Positions 50,893 through 59,332 of a DNA stretch of 64,000 nt are shown here, piece after piece (within the stretch, counting starts at the first letter, position 1; the number at the start of each line of letters is the position of its first letter). The position numbers and the translations under genes are program-made. The notes below the pieces were generated by a model. The model saw only the letters and a list, made by a program, of their open reading frames with translations, was not told where the DNA came from and did not search any database. The stretch is from the NCBI RefSeq assembly GCF_017349075.1, contig NZ_JAFMOF010000004.1, positions 744,001 to 808,000 on the forward strand, given 5' to 3'. The DNA comes from Streptomyces triculaminicus (GTDB lineage: Bacteria > Actinomycetota > Actinomycetes > Streptomycetales > Streptomycetaceae).

Positions 50893-51792
50893 GTGAATAC
50901 CGATGTGACCGTTCTCGGCCTCGGGCCGATGGGGTCGGCGCTGGCCGGCGCCTTCGTCGCCGCGGGACACCGCACGACGGTGTGGAACCGCACGCCCGGC
51001 AAGGCGGAACCGCTGGTACGGCAGGGCGCGAGGGAGGCGGGGTCGGCCGGTGAGGCCCTCGCGGCGAGCCCGCTGACCGTGGTGAGCCTGTCGACGTACG
51101 AGGCCGTCCGGGAGGTGCTGCACCCCGCGGCCTGCGGCCTCGCGGGCCGGACGCTGGTCAACCTCACCTCGGGGCCGCCCGTGTGCGCACGGGAGATGGA
51201 CGCCTGGGCCGGACGGGCCGGCGCCGCCTACCTCGACGGCGTGGTCATGACGACCCCGTCCGGCATCGGCAGCCGGGACTTCCTGCAGCTCTACGCCGGC
51301 TCGGCGGCGGCCTTCGAGCGGCATCGCGAGACGCTCACCGCGCTGGGCGACGCCACGTACGTGGGCGCCGACACGGCCCTGTCGTCCGTGTACGACACCA
51401 CACTGCTGTGCCAGATGTGGTCCACGCTCACCGGCTGGCTGCACAGCGTGGTGCTCATCGGCGCCGACGGCCCCGGCGGCAACGTGACCGCGACGGAATA
51501 CACCGAGGTGGCCAACCGCTGGATGGACACCGTGCGCTCCTTCATGAACACCTACGCCCCCCAGGTGGACTCGGGCGAGTACCCCAGCGGCGACTTCCCG
51601 CTGGATCTCCACCGCTCGACGATGCGGATCCTCGCCCACGCCTGCGAGCTCCGCGGGGCCGACACCGGCATGCCGGAGCTCTTCAGCACGCTGACCGAGC
51701 GGGCGATCGCGGCCGGGCACGGCGGCGACAGCTACGCCCGCCTGGTGGAGTTCGTACGACGGGAGGGCAGGCCGGAAGCGACCCTGTCCTGA
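50893..51792 (+). CDS. Imine-reductase-like NAD(P)-dependent oxidoreductase
   Basis: About 299 residues from the GTG at 50893, preceded by GGGGGA. An N-terminal Rossmann NADP site (VTVLGLGPMGSALAGAFVAAGHRTTVWNRT) and beta-hydroxyacid-dehydrogenase-like helices follow. In place of the catalytic Lys typical of 6-phosphogluconate and hydroxyisobutyrate dehydrogenases, the C-terminal domain has the imine-reductase pattern (YDTTLLCQMWSTLTGWLH). It is predicted to reduce a C=N bond or a related carbonyl. Nitrogen in the final product is therefore possible. It is flanked by cluster genes on both sides. Confidence 0.82.
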   Translation: MNTDVTVLGLGPMGSALAGAFVAAGHRTTVWNRTPGKAEPLVRQGAREAGSAGEALAASPLTVVSLSTYEAVREVLHPAACGLAGRTLVNLTSGPPVCAREMDAWAGRAGAAYLDGVVMTTPSGIGSRDFLQLYAGSAAAFERHRETLTALGDATYVGADTALSSVYDTTLLCQMWSTLTGWLHSVVLIGADGPGGNVTATEYTEVANRWMDTVRSFMNTYAPQVDSGEYPSGDFPLDLHRSTMRILAHACELRGADTGMPELFSTLTERAIAAGHGGDSYARLVEFVRREGRPEATLS

Positions 51793-51865
51793 CCCGGCGA
51801 GGGAGGACATTCCCTCGGGCGTACGTTCGAACCGGCGCCGCCCGCCGGGTGCGGGCGGCCGCGGT

Positions 51866-52240
51866 TCAGTGGTCGGAGTAGCTGAAGTCGCCCACGGTCC
51901 AGGCGCTGACGTCCTCGATCGCGACGCGGTACATCCCGCCCGTCTCGGGGATCCCGATGCTGCCCTGCAGGATCCGGGCGACATGGAAGTGCAGATGCGT
52001 GGGCGGCTCGCCGCGCTCGGCCCGGTCCTGGGGCCGGTCGGCGGTGAAGATCCCGGAGAACGGACCCAGGCGGTCGGAGTCCGTCAGGACCTCCGACACC
52101 CGCTCCTTCCACACGGATTCCGGGGCCAGCCGCCCGGTGATGACGGTGCCACCGGTGACCACGGTCAGGGACATCTGATTGCTTTGCTCGGACTCCACTT
52201 TGGTGGCTACGTCAACGAGCAGTGCGTCAGGGCTCGACAT
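51866..52240 (-). CDS. GvpU-like hypothetical protein
   Basis: A 124-residue soluble protein. Its beta-strand order (SLTVVTGGTVITGRLAP; FHVARILQG; YRVAIEDVSAWTVGDF) resembles Bacillus GvpU gas-vesicle accessory proteins, recalled from memory. No other gas vesicle gene is in the window, so a gas-vesicle role is unlikely here; it may be a solitary homologue or a general accessory protein. The tail ends FSYSDH. It lies between the oxidoreductase and phosphatase genes. Confidence 0.55.
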   Translation of the reverse strand: MSSPDALLVDVATKVESEQSNQMSLTVVTGGTVITGRLAPESVWKERVSEVLTDSDRLGPFSGIFTADRPQDRAERGEPPTHLHFHVARILQGSIGIPETGGMYRVAIEDVSAWTVGDFSYSDH

Positions 52241-52406
52241 GAGAGCCGATTCTATTCGCCGACCCGGCCGACCGGGTGGCCCGGCCCCGACCTCCTGCCC
52301 TCAGCCGCACGAAGGAGACCCCGGGTCACACATCCACAGGCCAGGATTCCCACTATAAGGGACAACGAAAACCATACATCCACATTATGCAGATATGATA
52401 TGCGTC

Positions 52407-53510
52407 ATGGTCAAGCTTGGACAGTCGCGACTCCGCCGCCCCCGTGGCCGGTGGTCCCTCGTGCAGATGTCCCCGGTGATCCTGACCGTGGTCATCGCCG
52501 GCCTGGCCTACTCCACACCCCCGGACATGGCCTTCAGCCGCATCCTGCCCGCGGCCCCCGCCCTGGCGGCCGCCATGTGGCCGGTACTGCCCACCGTGCT
52601 GCTGGGGACGGTCTGCTTCCTGCTCATGATCGGCCTGAGCCTCGTGTTCCCCGGCCTGGGCGCGTGGTACACCGTGGCGGGCATCGTGGCGGTCACCGTG
52701 GCGGCCGCGTACGGAAGTCATGTGCGGCTCCAGCGGGAGCAGTCCCTCTTCCAGGTCCGGCTCGTCGCCGACGCGGCGCAGATGGTGGTCCTGAGCCCGA
52801 TGCCGCGCCGCTTCGGGGGCATCGAGATCGAGTCGCTGTACCTCGCGGCCGCGGCGGAGGCCCGTATCGGCGGCGACTTCTACGAGGCGGTCGACACCCC
52901 CTACGGGGTCCGGTTGATCATCGGCGATGTGCGGGGCAAGGGCCTGCCGGCGGTGGGCACGGCGGCGGCGGTGGTCAACGCCTTCCGGGAGGCGGCCTAC
53001 GACGAACCCGACCTGGGCGGCATCGCGCGCCGCCTGGAGGCCAGCAGCACCCGCTACAGCGCCGCGTTCTCCACCGAGGACCTGATGGAGAGCTTCACCA
53101 CCGCCGTACTCGTGGAGATCCCGCACGACAGGTGCCACATCAGAATCCTCAACTGCGGGCATCCCCCGCCGCTGCTCCTGAACCGTGAGGGACTGCGCGT
53201 CCTGAGTCCCACCGCTCCCTCGCCGCTGCTCAACCTCGCCGGGCTGATCGGCGACCACTACAGCATCGACACCTTCGACTGCGCCCCCGACGACCAGCTG
53301 CTCCTCTACACCGACGGCGTCACCGAGGCCCGCGACCGCGGCGGCCAGTTCTTCCCGCTGACGGACTGGATGCGCCGGCAGCAGCCCCCGGTGCGGCCCC
53401 GGGAACTGCTCGACGGCCTCCACCGCGACCTCCTGCGCTACAGCAGCGGAGGCCTCGACGACGACCTCGCCGCCCTCGCCGTACGCCTGCGGGACGCCCC
53501 GGACGCGTGA
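52407..53510 (+). CDS. Membrane-bound PP2C (SpoIIE/RsbU-type) phosphatase
   Basis: About 367 residues from the ATG at 52407 (an ATG at 52395 is also open). Four hydrophobic helices (about residues 15-100) are followed by a PPM/SpoIIE domain with GGDFYEAVDTPYG, IIGDVRGKGLPA, LNCGHPPPLLL and DDLAALAVRL. It is predicted to dephosphorylate an anti-anti-sigma factor, coupling a membrane cue to an alternative sigma factor. Its place inside the PKS region may be chance. No sensor domain other than the membrane helices. Confidence 0.88.
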   Translation: MVKLGQSRLRRPRGRWSLVQMSPVILTVVIAGLAYSTPPDMAFSRILPAAPALAAAMWPVLPTVLLGTVCFLLMIGLSLVFPGLGAWYTVAGIVAVTVAAAYGSHVRLQREQSLFQVRLVADAAQMVVLSPMPRRFGGIEIESLYLAAAAEARIGGDFYEAVDTPYGVRLIIGDVRGKGLPAVGTAAAVVNAFREAAYDEPDLGGIARRLEASSTRYSAAFSTEDLMESFTTAVLVEIPHDRCHIRILNCGHPPPLLLNREGLRVLSPTAPSPLLNLAGLIGDHYSIDTFDCAPDDQLLLYTDGVTEARDRGGQFFPLTDWMRRQQPPVRPRELLDGLHRDLLRYSSGGLDDDLAALAVRLRDAPDA

Positions 53511-53523
53511 GGGGCCGCCGCCT

Positions 53524-53548
53524 CCCCGGCCGGCCCCACCGGCCGGGG
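53524..53548. terminator. Bidirectional terminator hairpin
   Basis: CCCCGGCCGG (53524-53533), loop CCCCA, CCGGCCGGGG (53539-53548), between the convergent phosphatase and methyltransferase genes. Confidence 0.75.
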
Positions 53549-53565
53549 ACGCGCGCGGGTGCCGC

Positions 53566-54618
53566 TCAGCTGTCCTTGTGGGCGACGACCAGCACCTCGT
53601 TGACCCCGTCCGGAAGCGCGACCGTCTCGGGGCGGAAGCCGGTCTCCTTCAGCCAGGCGTGGCACTCGTCCACGGAGTACTCCCGGCCGCCGTTGGACCA
53701 CACGAGCATGCTCAGGCTCGCCAGCGTCGCGTACAGCGAGGGCACGGCGTCGCCGACCATGGGGTCGTAGACGATCACCGCGCCTCCGGGCCGCACGGCC
53801 CGGTGGGCACTGCGCAGCAGCCTGAGCCGGTCCTCCGGGCCCCAGTTGTGGAGGACGTGGCCGAAGACCAGCACATCGGCCTCGGGAGGTGGGTCGGCGA
53901 AGAAGTCGCCCCCGTGGAAGGAGACCGCCGCCGTGCCGCCGAGGCCGGCCATGTGCGCGGCGAAGGACGGCTCGAGCGGCGGCAGGTCGAAGACCGTGCC
54001 GGTCAGGTGCGGGTGGCGGGAGACGAGTTCATGGGCGATGTTGCCGCGGGCGCCGCCCACGTCCACGAACGACGTCCAGCGGCTCCAGTCGAGGTCGGCG
54101 AGGTGCGCGGCGATGCCCGAGTTGAACATGTCCATGCTGTCGAGGAAGAGGTCGGTGGCGGGCTTGTCCTCGTAGAGCGAGTGGTAGGGGTTGCCCTCGC
54201 GGGCCGCCCGGTTCTGCGGCTCCCCGGTGCGCAGCGCCTCGCCCAGGCCGTCCCAGGCGGGGTTCAGCTCCCGCTGGCAGAACTGCAGGTAGCCGCCCAT
54301 GAAGCCGGGCCGGCCCCGCACGAGGTGCTGCTCGGCGGCGGGGCCGTTGGCGTACCGCCCGCCGTCGGTCTCCAGCAGCCCCAGGCCCACGAGCCCGACG
54401 AAGAAGGACTCCGCGCCCGGCATGCGGTACCCCAGGCGCGCGGCCAGCTCGTCGGCCGTGGCGGGCGAGCCCGACAGGTGGGTGAAGAGGTCGGCGTCCA
54501 TGGCGGTCAGCAGGAGCTTGGTCTGCCAGTGACCGAACAGGATGCCCATGACCTGGCCGGCGCCGGCGCCGTCGGCGGGCTGGGCGGACTGCTCGGGCCG
54601 GCTGGAGTGGGAGTTCAT
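53566..54618 (-). CDS. SAM-dependent O-methyltransferase (polyketide tailoring type)
   Basis: A 350-residue protein of the acetylserotonin/DnrK-type O-methyltransferase family. An N-terminal dimerisation helix region (KLLLTAMDADLFTHLSG) is followed by the SAM domain (VDVGGARGNIAHELVSRHP), the second SAM motif (GGDFFADPPPEADV) and the catalytic His in FGHVLHNWGPEDR. It is predicted to methylate a phenol, enol or hydroxyl of the cluster product. It lies 66 bases behind the tandem-ABM gene on the same strand, presumably co-transcribed from the array at 55.5 kb. Confidence 0.88.
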   Translation of the reverse strand: MNSHSSRPEQSAQPADGAGAGQVMGILFGHWQTKLLLTAMDADLFTHLSGSPATADELAARLGYRMPGAESFFVGLVGLGLLETDGGRYANGPAAEQHLVRGRPGFMGGYLQFCQRELNPAWDGLGEALRTGEPQNRAAREGNPYHSLYEDKPATDLFLDSMDMFNSGIAAHLADLDWSRWTSFVDVGGARGNIAHELVSRHPHLTGTVFDLPPLEPSFAAHMAGLGGTAAVSFHGGDFFADPPPEADVLVFGHVLHNWGPEDRLRLLRSAHRAVRPGGAVIVYDPMVGDAVPSLYATLASLSMLVWSNGGREYSVDECHAWLKETGFRPETVALPDGVNEVLVVAHKDS

Positions 54619-54684
54619 GTGCGGAGGCCCTCCTCGGGGCGGAACGGAGTGAGCTGTGGGCGGAAGCGGGTGACGCCGGGCCGG

Positions 54685-55368
54685 TCAGGCGACCGGGCCG
54701 GCGAGGCTGAGGTGATGGCGGTAGCGGGCCCCCGCGTCACCGCCGCCGGCGTGCGCCAGCAGCGGCTCGATCACCGCGTCGATGTGCGCGACGGCCTCCT
54801 TCTCGGAGGCCCACTCGGAGAGGACGAGCACGCTCGCGTCGTCGGTGCCGACGTGGAAGTTGGCGGCGATCGCACCGGGGTACGCCCGCTCCTCCCCCTC
54901 GGTCTCCTCCTCCGAGGACAGCAGACAGTCGGTCCACTCCCGGACCGAGACGCCGTCGGCCATCGTGAAGAAGGCCCCGGGGAAGCACTCGGCGACCACG
55001 CCCGGGTCCGGGGCGGCCACCGGCCGTACGACGCGGTAGAGGTGGAAGACGGCGGGCTCGGGCACGGCGGTGTCGAGCACTCCCCAGCCGGGTTTGCCAC
55101 GGGAGACGCTCGTCTCGTCCCGCAGCGACTCCCGCAGGGCCTCCTCGGACGACCACTGCGCGTAGGTCAGGAGGGAACGGCCGTCCGTGCTCGTGTAGCA
55201 GTTGAGGGAGACGAGCTCTTCGGGCCATGCGCCGGCGCGCCAGTGCGCGACGACGGCGTCCGCCGCGGCGCGCTGCCGTGCGGGGCCGTCCACGGGCACG
55301 ATGGCGACGAGTACGGCGGCGACGTCGGAACGTTCGAATACCGGTCGCGGCCCGGCTGCAATGGACAT
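54685..55368 (-). CDS. Tandem antibiotic-biosynthesis-monooxygenase (ABM) domain protein
   Basis: About 227 residues from the ATG at 55368 (MSIAAGPRPVFERSDVAAVL). Two consecutive ABM ferredoxin-like domains: the first has VSLNCYTSTDGRSLLTYAQW, the second AANFHVGTDDASVLVLSEW. ABM enzymes of the ActVA-Orf6/SnoaB kind oxidise phenols to quinones without cofactors; others are catalytically silent. A second tandem-ABM gene lies at 60.2-60.9 kb, so the cluster may run two such steps or use a heteromer. Confidence 0.83.
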   Translation of the reverse strand: MSIAAGPRPVFERSDVAAVLVAIVPVDGPARQRAAADAVVAHWRAGAWPEELVSLNCYTSTDGRSLLTYAQWSSEEALRESLRDETSVSRGKPGWGVLDTAVPEPAVFHLYRVVRPVAAPDPGVVAECFPGAFFTMADGVSVREWTDCLLSSEEETEGEERAYPGAIAANFHVGTDDASVLVLSEWASEKEAVAHIDAVIEPLLAHAGGGDAGARYRHHLSLAGPVA

Positions 55369-55467
55369 CCTCGGCTCCTCTAGACGGTGGCCCACACACG
55401 TGCTCGCCCATCTTCGGCAGCGCTCCGAAAAGATCCGACAACCGCTTTTCAAGAAGTCCGTGAACTC

Positions 55468-55541
55468 GTGTCAGTTTTTCCCGGCCGGGCGCGGGCACTG
55501 TCAATTCACTGTCAGCGGAGTCATAAATGAAGTCATAAATA
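55468..55541. promoter_or_regulatory. Dense repeat array between ABM and TetR genes
   Basis: A lone GTGTCAG (55468-55474), then CTGTCAA (55498) and CTGTCAG (55509), 11 bases apart, followed by AGTCATAAAT twice (55519 and 55531, 12-base period). The GTCA-centred heptamers relate to the cluster's SARP-type sites, and TAAATG (55524-55529) could be a -10 eight bases beyond the second heptamer. Direction of control (ABM-methyltransferase operon or TetR side) cannot be read from sequence. Confidence 0.55.
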
Positions 55542-55666
55542 CCGTCGCGCCACGGCGAACGGGCCGGCGCCGGCGCGGCGGTGGGCCGTCGGCGGCGGGG
55601 CCGGGAGGGCGGGCGTCGAAGGGCCTCCCGGCTGAACGCACCCGTACAATTCGGCGTCCCTGACGG

Positions 55667-55672
55667 TAGGAT
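55667..55672 (+). promoter_or_regulatory. -10 element of the TetR gene (leaderless)
   Basis: TAGGAT is a consensus Streptomyces -10. It ends six bases before the GTG at 55679, so the mRNA probably starts at the initiation codon. No ribosome site is present upstream, which supports this start over the GTG at 55673. Confidence 0.55.
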
Positions 55673-55678
55673 GTGCGG

Positions 55679-56320
55679 GTGACGACCCGAGGGCGCATCG
55701 ACAAACGGCACGCGATCCTGAACGCCGCGTTCACCGTCTTCTCCCGCAAGGGCTACTCCCAGTCCTGCGTGAACGAGATCGCGGCCGAGGCGGGCGTCGC
55801 CAAGCCGACGGTCTACAACCACCTGGACAGCAAGGAGAACCTGTTCCGGCACGCCATGACCGCCGCGGCCGAGGGCGCCATGGCCCGCAACCTCGCCGCG
55901 ATCGAGGGGCTGCGGGATGCGGGCGGCGAGCTGCGCGGCGCGCTGGAGGAGCTGGGCCTCCAGCTCCTGCTGTGCTACGCCAACGAGCAGTCCTGGGCCC
56001 TGCGGAGGCTGCTGTACGCCGAGGTCACCCAGTTCCCCGACCTCCTCGACATCGTCCTCGGCAACGGCACCAACCGCCTCGCCGAGGCCCTGGCCGACCG
56101 CCTCGCCCGGCTGACGCTCACCGGCCGGCTGCGGGTGACCGACCCGGCCGCGGCCGCCGAGCAGTTCCTCGCCCTGCTCACCGGCCCCGTCGACATCCGC
56201 TCGCGTCTGGGCACCCGGCTGCTGACCGAGCCGGAACTGCGGGACGTGGCCGGGAACGCGGTCAGCACATTCCTGCTGGCATTCGCCGCCGAGGACGCCC
56301 GGGCAACGGCCGCCACCTGA
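55679..56320 (+). CDS. TetR-family transcriptional regulator
   Basis: About 213 residues from the GTG at 55679. The N-terminal TetR HTH (HAILNAAFTVFSRKGYSQSC, VAKPTVYNHLDSKENLF) is complete, and the C-terminal domain is of the AefR/TetR_C type. Such regulators usually repress a nearby exporter and are released by the exported compound. The DHA2 exporter at 57.7-59.2 kb and the truncated one at 60.9-61.8 kb share an 18-bp palindrome upstream and are likely targets. The P450 follows on the same strand. Confidence 0.88.
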   Translation: MTTRGRIDKRHAILNAAFTVFSRKGYSQSCVNEIAAEAGVAKPTVYNHLDSKENLFRHAMTAAAEGAMARNLAAIEGLRDAGGELRGALEELGLQLLLCYANEQSWALRRLLYAEVTQFPDLLDIVLGNGTNRLAEALADRLARLTLTGRLRVTDPAAAAEQFLALLTGPVDIRSRLGTRLLTEPELRDVAGNAVSTFLLAFAAEDARATAAT

Positions 56321-56442
56321 ATTTGACGGCGAATTGGTCGACTTCACGCGTTCTTGTAAGGAGAGCGATTGAAGCCCCTGTGAGTCTCCTCCTAGCTTGG
56401 CAGACGGCCAACGGCCCGAATCGCCGAGGAGGCACGCAGCAG

Positions 56443-57663
56443 ATGACCGCCCCACACCCCGGTACCTGCCCTTTCCACGCCGCGGATTTCTCCGCCGAAC
56501 GCCTGGACATGGATCCGCGATACGCCCGGTTACGGCTGACGGAACCCGTGGCGAGGGTGACGATGCCCTACGGCGGCGACGCCTGGCTGGTCACCCGCCA
56601 CGAGGACGCCCGGACCGTCCTCGCCGACCCCCGCTTCTCCCGCGCCGCCGCGGCGGGCCGGGACATTCCGCGCAGCACCCCGCTGCCCGACCAGCAGAAC
56701 GCCTCGCTGCTGAGCCTGGACCCGCCGGAGCACAGCCGGCTGCGACGGATGGTGACCAAGGCCTTCACCCACCGCAGGGTGAGCGCCATGCGGCCGCGCG
56801 TCCAGGAGATCGTCGACGGCATGGTCGACCGGATGACCGAGACCGGGCCGCCCGCCGACCTGGTCTCCGCCCTCGCCTGGCCGCTGCCCCTCACCGTGAT
56901 CTGCGAGATCCTCGGCGTCCCGGCGGAGGACCACGGGCTGTTCCGGGACTGGATCGACCGGTCGGTGGCCCTGTCCGCCGACGACCCGGAGACCATCAAG
57001 GAAGCCGACAACGCCCTCTTCTCCTACATCTCCGGCCTCGTCGAGCGGCGCCGGGCCGCCCCCGCCGACGACCTGCTGGGACAGCTGGTGGTCGCGCGGG
57101 ACGAGGGCGACCGGCTCAGCGAGCTCGAGCTGGTCGTCTTCGGGGTCAACCTGCTCATCGCCGGGCAGGAGACCACCGCCAACGAGCTGGGGAACTTCCT
57201 GCACACCCTGCTGAGCCGCCGGGAGCACTGGGAGGCACTGACCGCCGACCCGTCCCTGATCCCCTCGGCCGTCGAGGAGTTGCTGCGTCACATCCCGCTG
57301 GAGGCGAGCGTCGGCGGGCTGGGGTTCCCCCGCGTCGCCCTCGAGGACGTCGGGCTCGGCGGCCGGACCGTCCGCGCGGGAGACACCGTCGTGGTTCCCA
57401 ACGCCTCGGCGAACCGGGACGGAAGCGTCTTCGACCGGCCGGACGAGCTGGTGCTCGACCGGGAGCGCAACCCGCATCTGACCTTCGGGCACGGCGCCCA
57501 CCACTGCCTCGGCGCCCCGCTGGCCCGGCTGGAGCTCCAGGTGGCCCTCGAGACGCTGGTCCGGCGCCTGCCGTCGCTGCGCCTGGACGTCCCGGCGGAC
57601 GAGGTGGCGTGGAAGGCGAACCGGATGATGCGGGGGCCCGAGGCGCTTCCGGTGGTCTGGTAG
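56443..57663 (+). CDS. Cytochrome P450
   Basis: A 406-residue soluble bacterial P450. The I-helix oxygen-binding motif AGQETT is at about residues 239-244, the ExxR helix is followed by a PNASANRDGSVFDRP stretch, and the heme loop FGHGAHHCLG carries the thiolate Cys at about residue 355. The ATG at 56443 has a strong GAGGAGG (56426-56432). It is predicted to hydroxylate or couple the polyketide. No ferredoxin gene is in the window, so electrons must come from elsewhere. Confidence 0.94.
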   Translation: MTAPHPGTCPFHAADFSAERLDMDPRYARLRLTEPVARVTMPYGGDAWLVTRHEDARTVLADPRFSRAAAAGRDIPRSTPLPDQQNASLLSLDPPEHSRLRRMVTKAFTHRRVSAMRPRVQEIVDGMVDRMTETGPPADLVSALAWPLPLTVICEILGVPAEDHGLFRDWIDRSVALSADDPETIKEADNALFSYISGLVERRRAAPADDLLGQLVVARDEGDRLSELELVVFGVNLLIAGQETTANELGNFLHTLLSRREHWEALTADPSLIPSAVEELLRHIPLEASVGGLGFPRVALEDVGLGGRTVRAGDTVVVPNASANRDGSVFDRPDELVLDRERNPHLTFGHGAHHCLGAPLARLELQVALETLVRRLPSLRLDVPADEVAWKANRMMRGPEALPVVW

Positions 57664-57676
57664 CCCCCGCCACGGG

Positions 57677-57707
57677 CGCCGGACGGGCTCGGGGAGCCCG
57701 TCCGGCG
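57677..57707. terminator. Bidirectional terminator hairpin
   Basis: A 14-bp perfect stem (57677-57690 with 57694-57707), loop GGG, between convergent P450 and MFS genes. Confidence 0.8.
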
Positions 57708-57730
57708 TCACGCTCGCCATCGGGCGGGCC

Positions 57731-59185
57731 TCAGGCGGCGGTCCTCTCCCGCGGGGCCAGGGCCAGCGCCAGGATCGCGCAGACGACCAGCGCCGTGGCG
57801 GTCGCGGCGGCGATCACCGTGAAGGCCGACCGGTAGCCGCCGTCCAGCGCGGAGAAGAACACCGAGCCCATCACGGCCACGCCCAGCGACCCTCCGAACT
57901 GCTGGGTCGTGCTCCAGATGCCCGAGGCGGTGCCCACGTGCCGGGGCGGCACCGCGGAGGTGAACAGCGTCACCAGCGGCGGGATGATCAGGTTGAGCGC
58001 GGCGCCGAGCACGACCAGGCCGGGTACGAGCGACCAGGACGAGACCGTTCCGCCGGCCGCGCGGGCGGCGACGAGGACGCCGAGCGTGCCCAGGGCGAAG
58101 AGCAGGCAGCCTGCCATCACCACGCCCCGGCCGAAGCGGGCGGTCAGCCGGCCGGCGACCACGGCGGTGAACAGGCTCCCCACGCAGAAGGACACCGTGA
58201 CCAGGCCGGCGCGCAGCGGGCTGTAGCCCTGCCCGTCCTGGAGCCAGAGGGTGAGCACGAGCAGGAAGCCGTTGTAGCTGGCGAAGGCGAGCAGCAGGAC
58301 GGCGCGTCCTCCGCTGAAGGAGCGGTCGCGGAAGAGCCCGGCCGGCAGCAGGGGCGCGTTGCGCCGCCCTCCCCCGCGCTCCTCGGCCAGGGCCAGCGCC
58401 ACGATGGCGACGACCCCGGCGGCCAGCGACAGCCAGCACCAGACGGGCCAGCCGTACTGGCGCCCCTCCATCAGCGGGAAGACGACGGCGACCAGGCCCA
58501 CGGTGAGCACGGCGGCGGACAGCAGGTTGGGACGGGTGCCGCCGGGCACCTTCGTCTCGGGCACAAGCCAGATGCCGAAGGCGATCACCAGTGCGGCGAC
58601 GGGCACGTTGACCAGGAACAGGGTGCGCCATCCGAGGTCGCCGACGTCGGCGGTGATGAGGACTCCGCCCACGACCAGGCCCAGCGCCTGTGCCATGCCG
58701 GCGACGATGCCGAACAGGCCGAAGACGGTGGCGCGTTCGCGCCCCTCGAAGGTGCTCTGCAGGGTGCTCATGACCTGCGGGGCGATGCCGGCGGCGGCCA
58801 GGCCCTGGACGACGCGGGCCACGATCAGCTCCGTCGGGCTGTCGGCGAAGCTGCACCAGAGGCTGGCCAGGCCGAAGAGGGCCACCGCGTAGAGGAAGAT
58901 CCGTTTGCGGCCCCACACGTCCCCCAGCCGGGCCGTCGTGATCAGCGCGACGGCGAAGGCCAGCAGGTAGGAGGCGGAGATCCACTCCAGCTGGGTCGGA
59001 CTGGCGTCCAACTCCCGCTGGATGGTGGGTAACGCGACGTTGACGATCGTGACGTCCAGCAGGTCCATCAGGAAGGCCACCGTCAGCACGGCCGCCGCCG
59101 CCCACCGGCGCGGGTACGGCCCCGCGGCTCCCGGCTCGGTCACGGCTTCGGCGGATACGGCGGGGGAGGCCGGTTCGACGCTCAC
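57731..59185 (-). CDS. MFS multidrug-type exporter (DHA2, 14 TM)
   Basis: A 484-residue polytopic protein with about 14 hydrophobic segments. It has DHA2/EmrB-QacA signatures: LLDVTIVNVALPTIQREL in TM1, the LGDVWGRKRIF loop and motif C-like GIVAGMAQALGLVVGGVL. It is probably the self-resistance exporter for the cluster product. A TTGAAC-N6-GTTCAG palindrome lies about 40 bases upstream of the start, suggesting control by the TetR protein. Confidence 0.9.
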   Translation of the reverse strand: MSVEPASPAVSAEAVTEPGAAGPYPRRWAAAAVLTVAFLMDLLDVTIVNVALPTIQRELDASPTQLEWISASYLLAFAVALITTARLGDVWGRKRIFLYAVALFGLASLWCSFADSPTELIVARVVQGLAAAGIAPQVMSTLQSTFEGRERATVFGLFGIVAGMAQALGLVVGGVLITADVGDLGWRTLFLVNVPVAALVIAFGIWLVPETKVPGGTRPNLLSAAVLTVGLVAVVFPLMEGRQYGWPVWCWLSLAAGVVAIVALALAEERGGGRRNAPLLPAGLFRDRSFSGGRAVLLLAFASYNGFLLVLTLWLQDGQGYSPLRAGLVTVSFCVGSLFTAVVAGRLTARFGRGVVMAGCLLFALGTLGVLVAARAAGGTVSSWSLVPGLVVLGAALNLIIPPLVTLFTSAVPPRHVGTASGIWSTTQQFGGSLGVAVMGSVFFSALDGGYRSAFTVIAAATATALVVCAILALALAPRERTAA

Positions 59186-59222
59186 AGCAGGTCTCCAACT
59201 CGGCTCGGTACACTGGAGTTGT

Positions 59223-59240
59223 CTGAACTAGTGGGTTCAA
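59223..59240. promoter_or_regulatory. 18-bp palindrome upstream of the MFS exporter
   Basis: CTGAAC-TAGTGG-GTTCAA (plus strand); on the minus strand TTGAAC-N6-GTTCAG. It lies 38 bases before the exporter start. A near-identical site stands at 62001-62018. The arms and spacing fit a TetR-like or MarR-like dimer. Confidence 0.6.
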
Positions 59241-59332
59241 TTTAGTGACCGAGCCGGTAGCCCGCAAGGCTGGTTGGAGGTCGTGCCGATGTCCAAGGTC
59301 GTTTCAGGACAGGCCCGTTGACGCGGGCGCCG

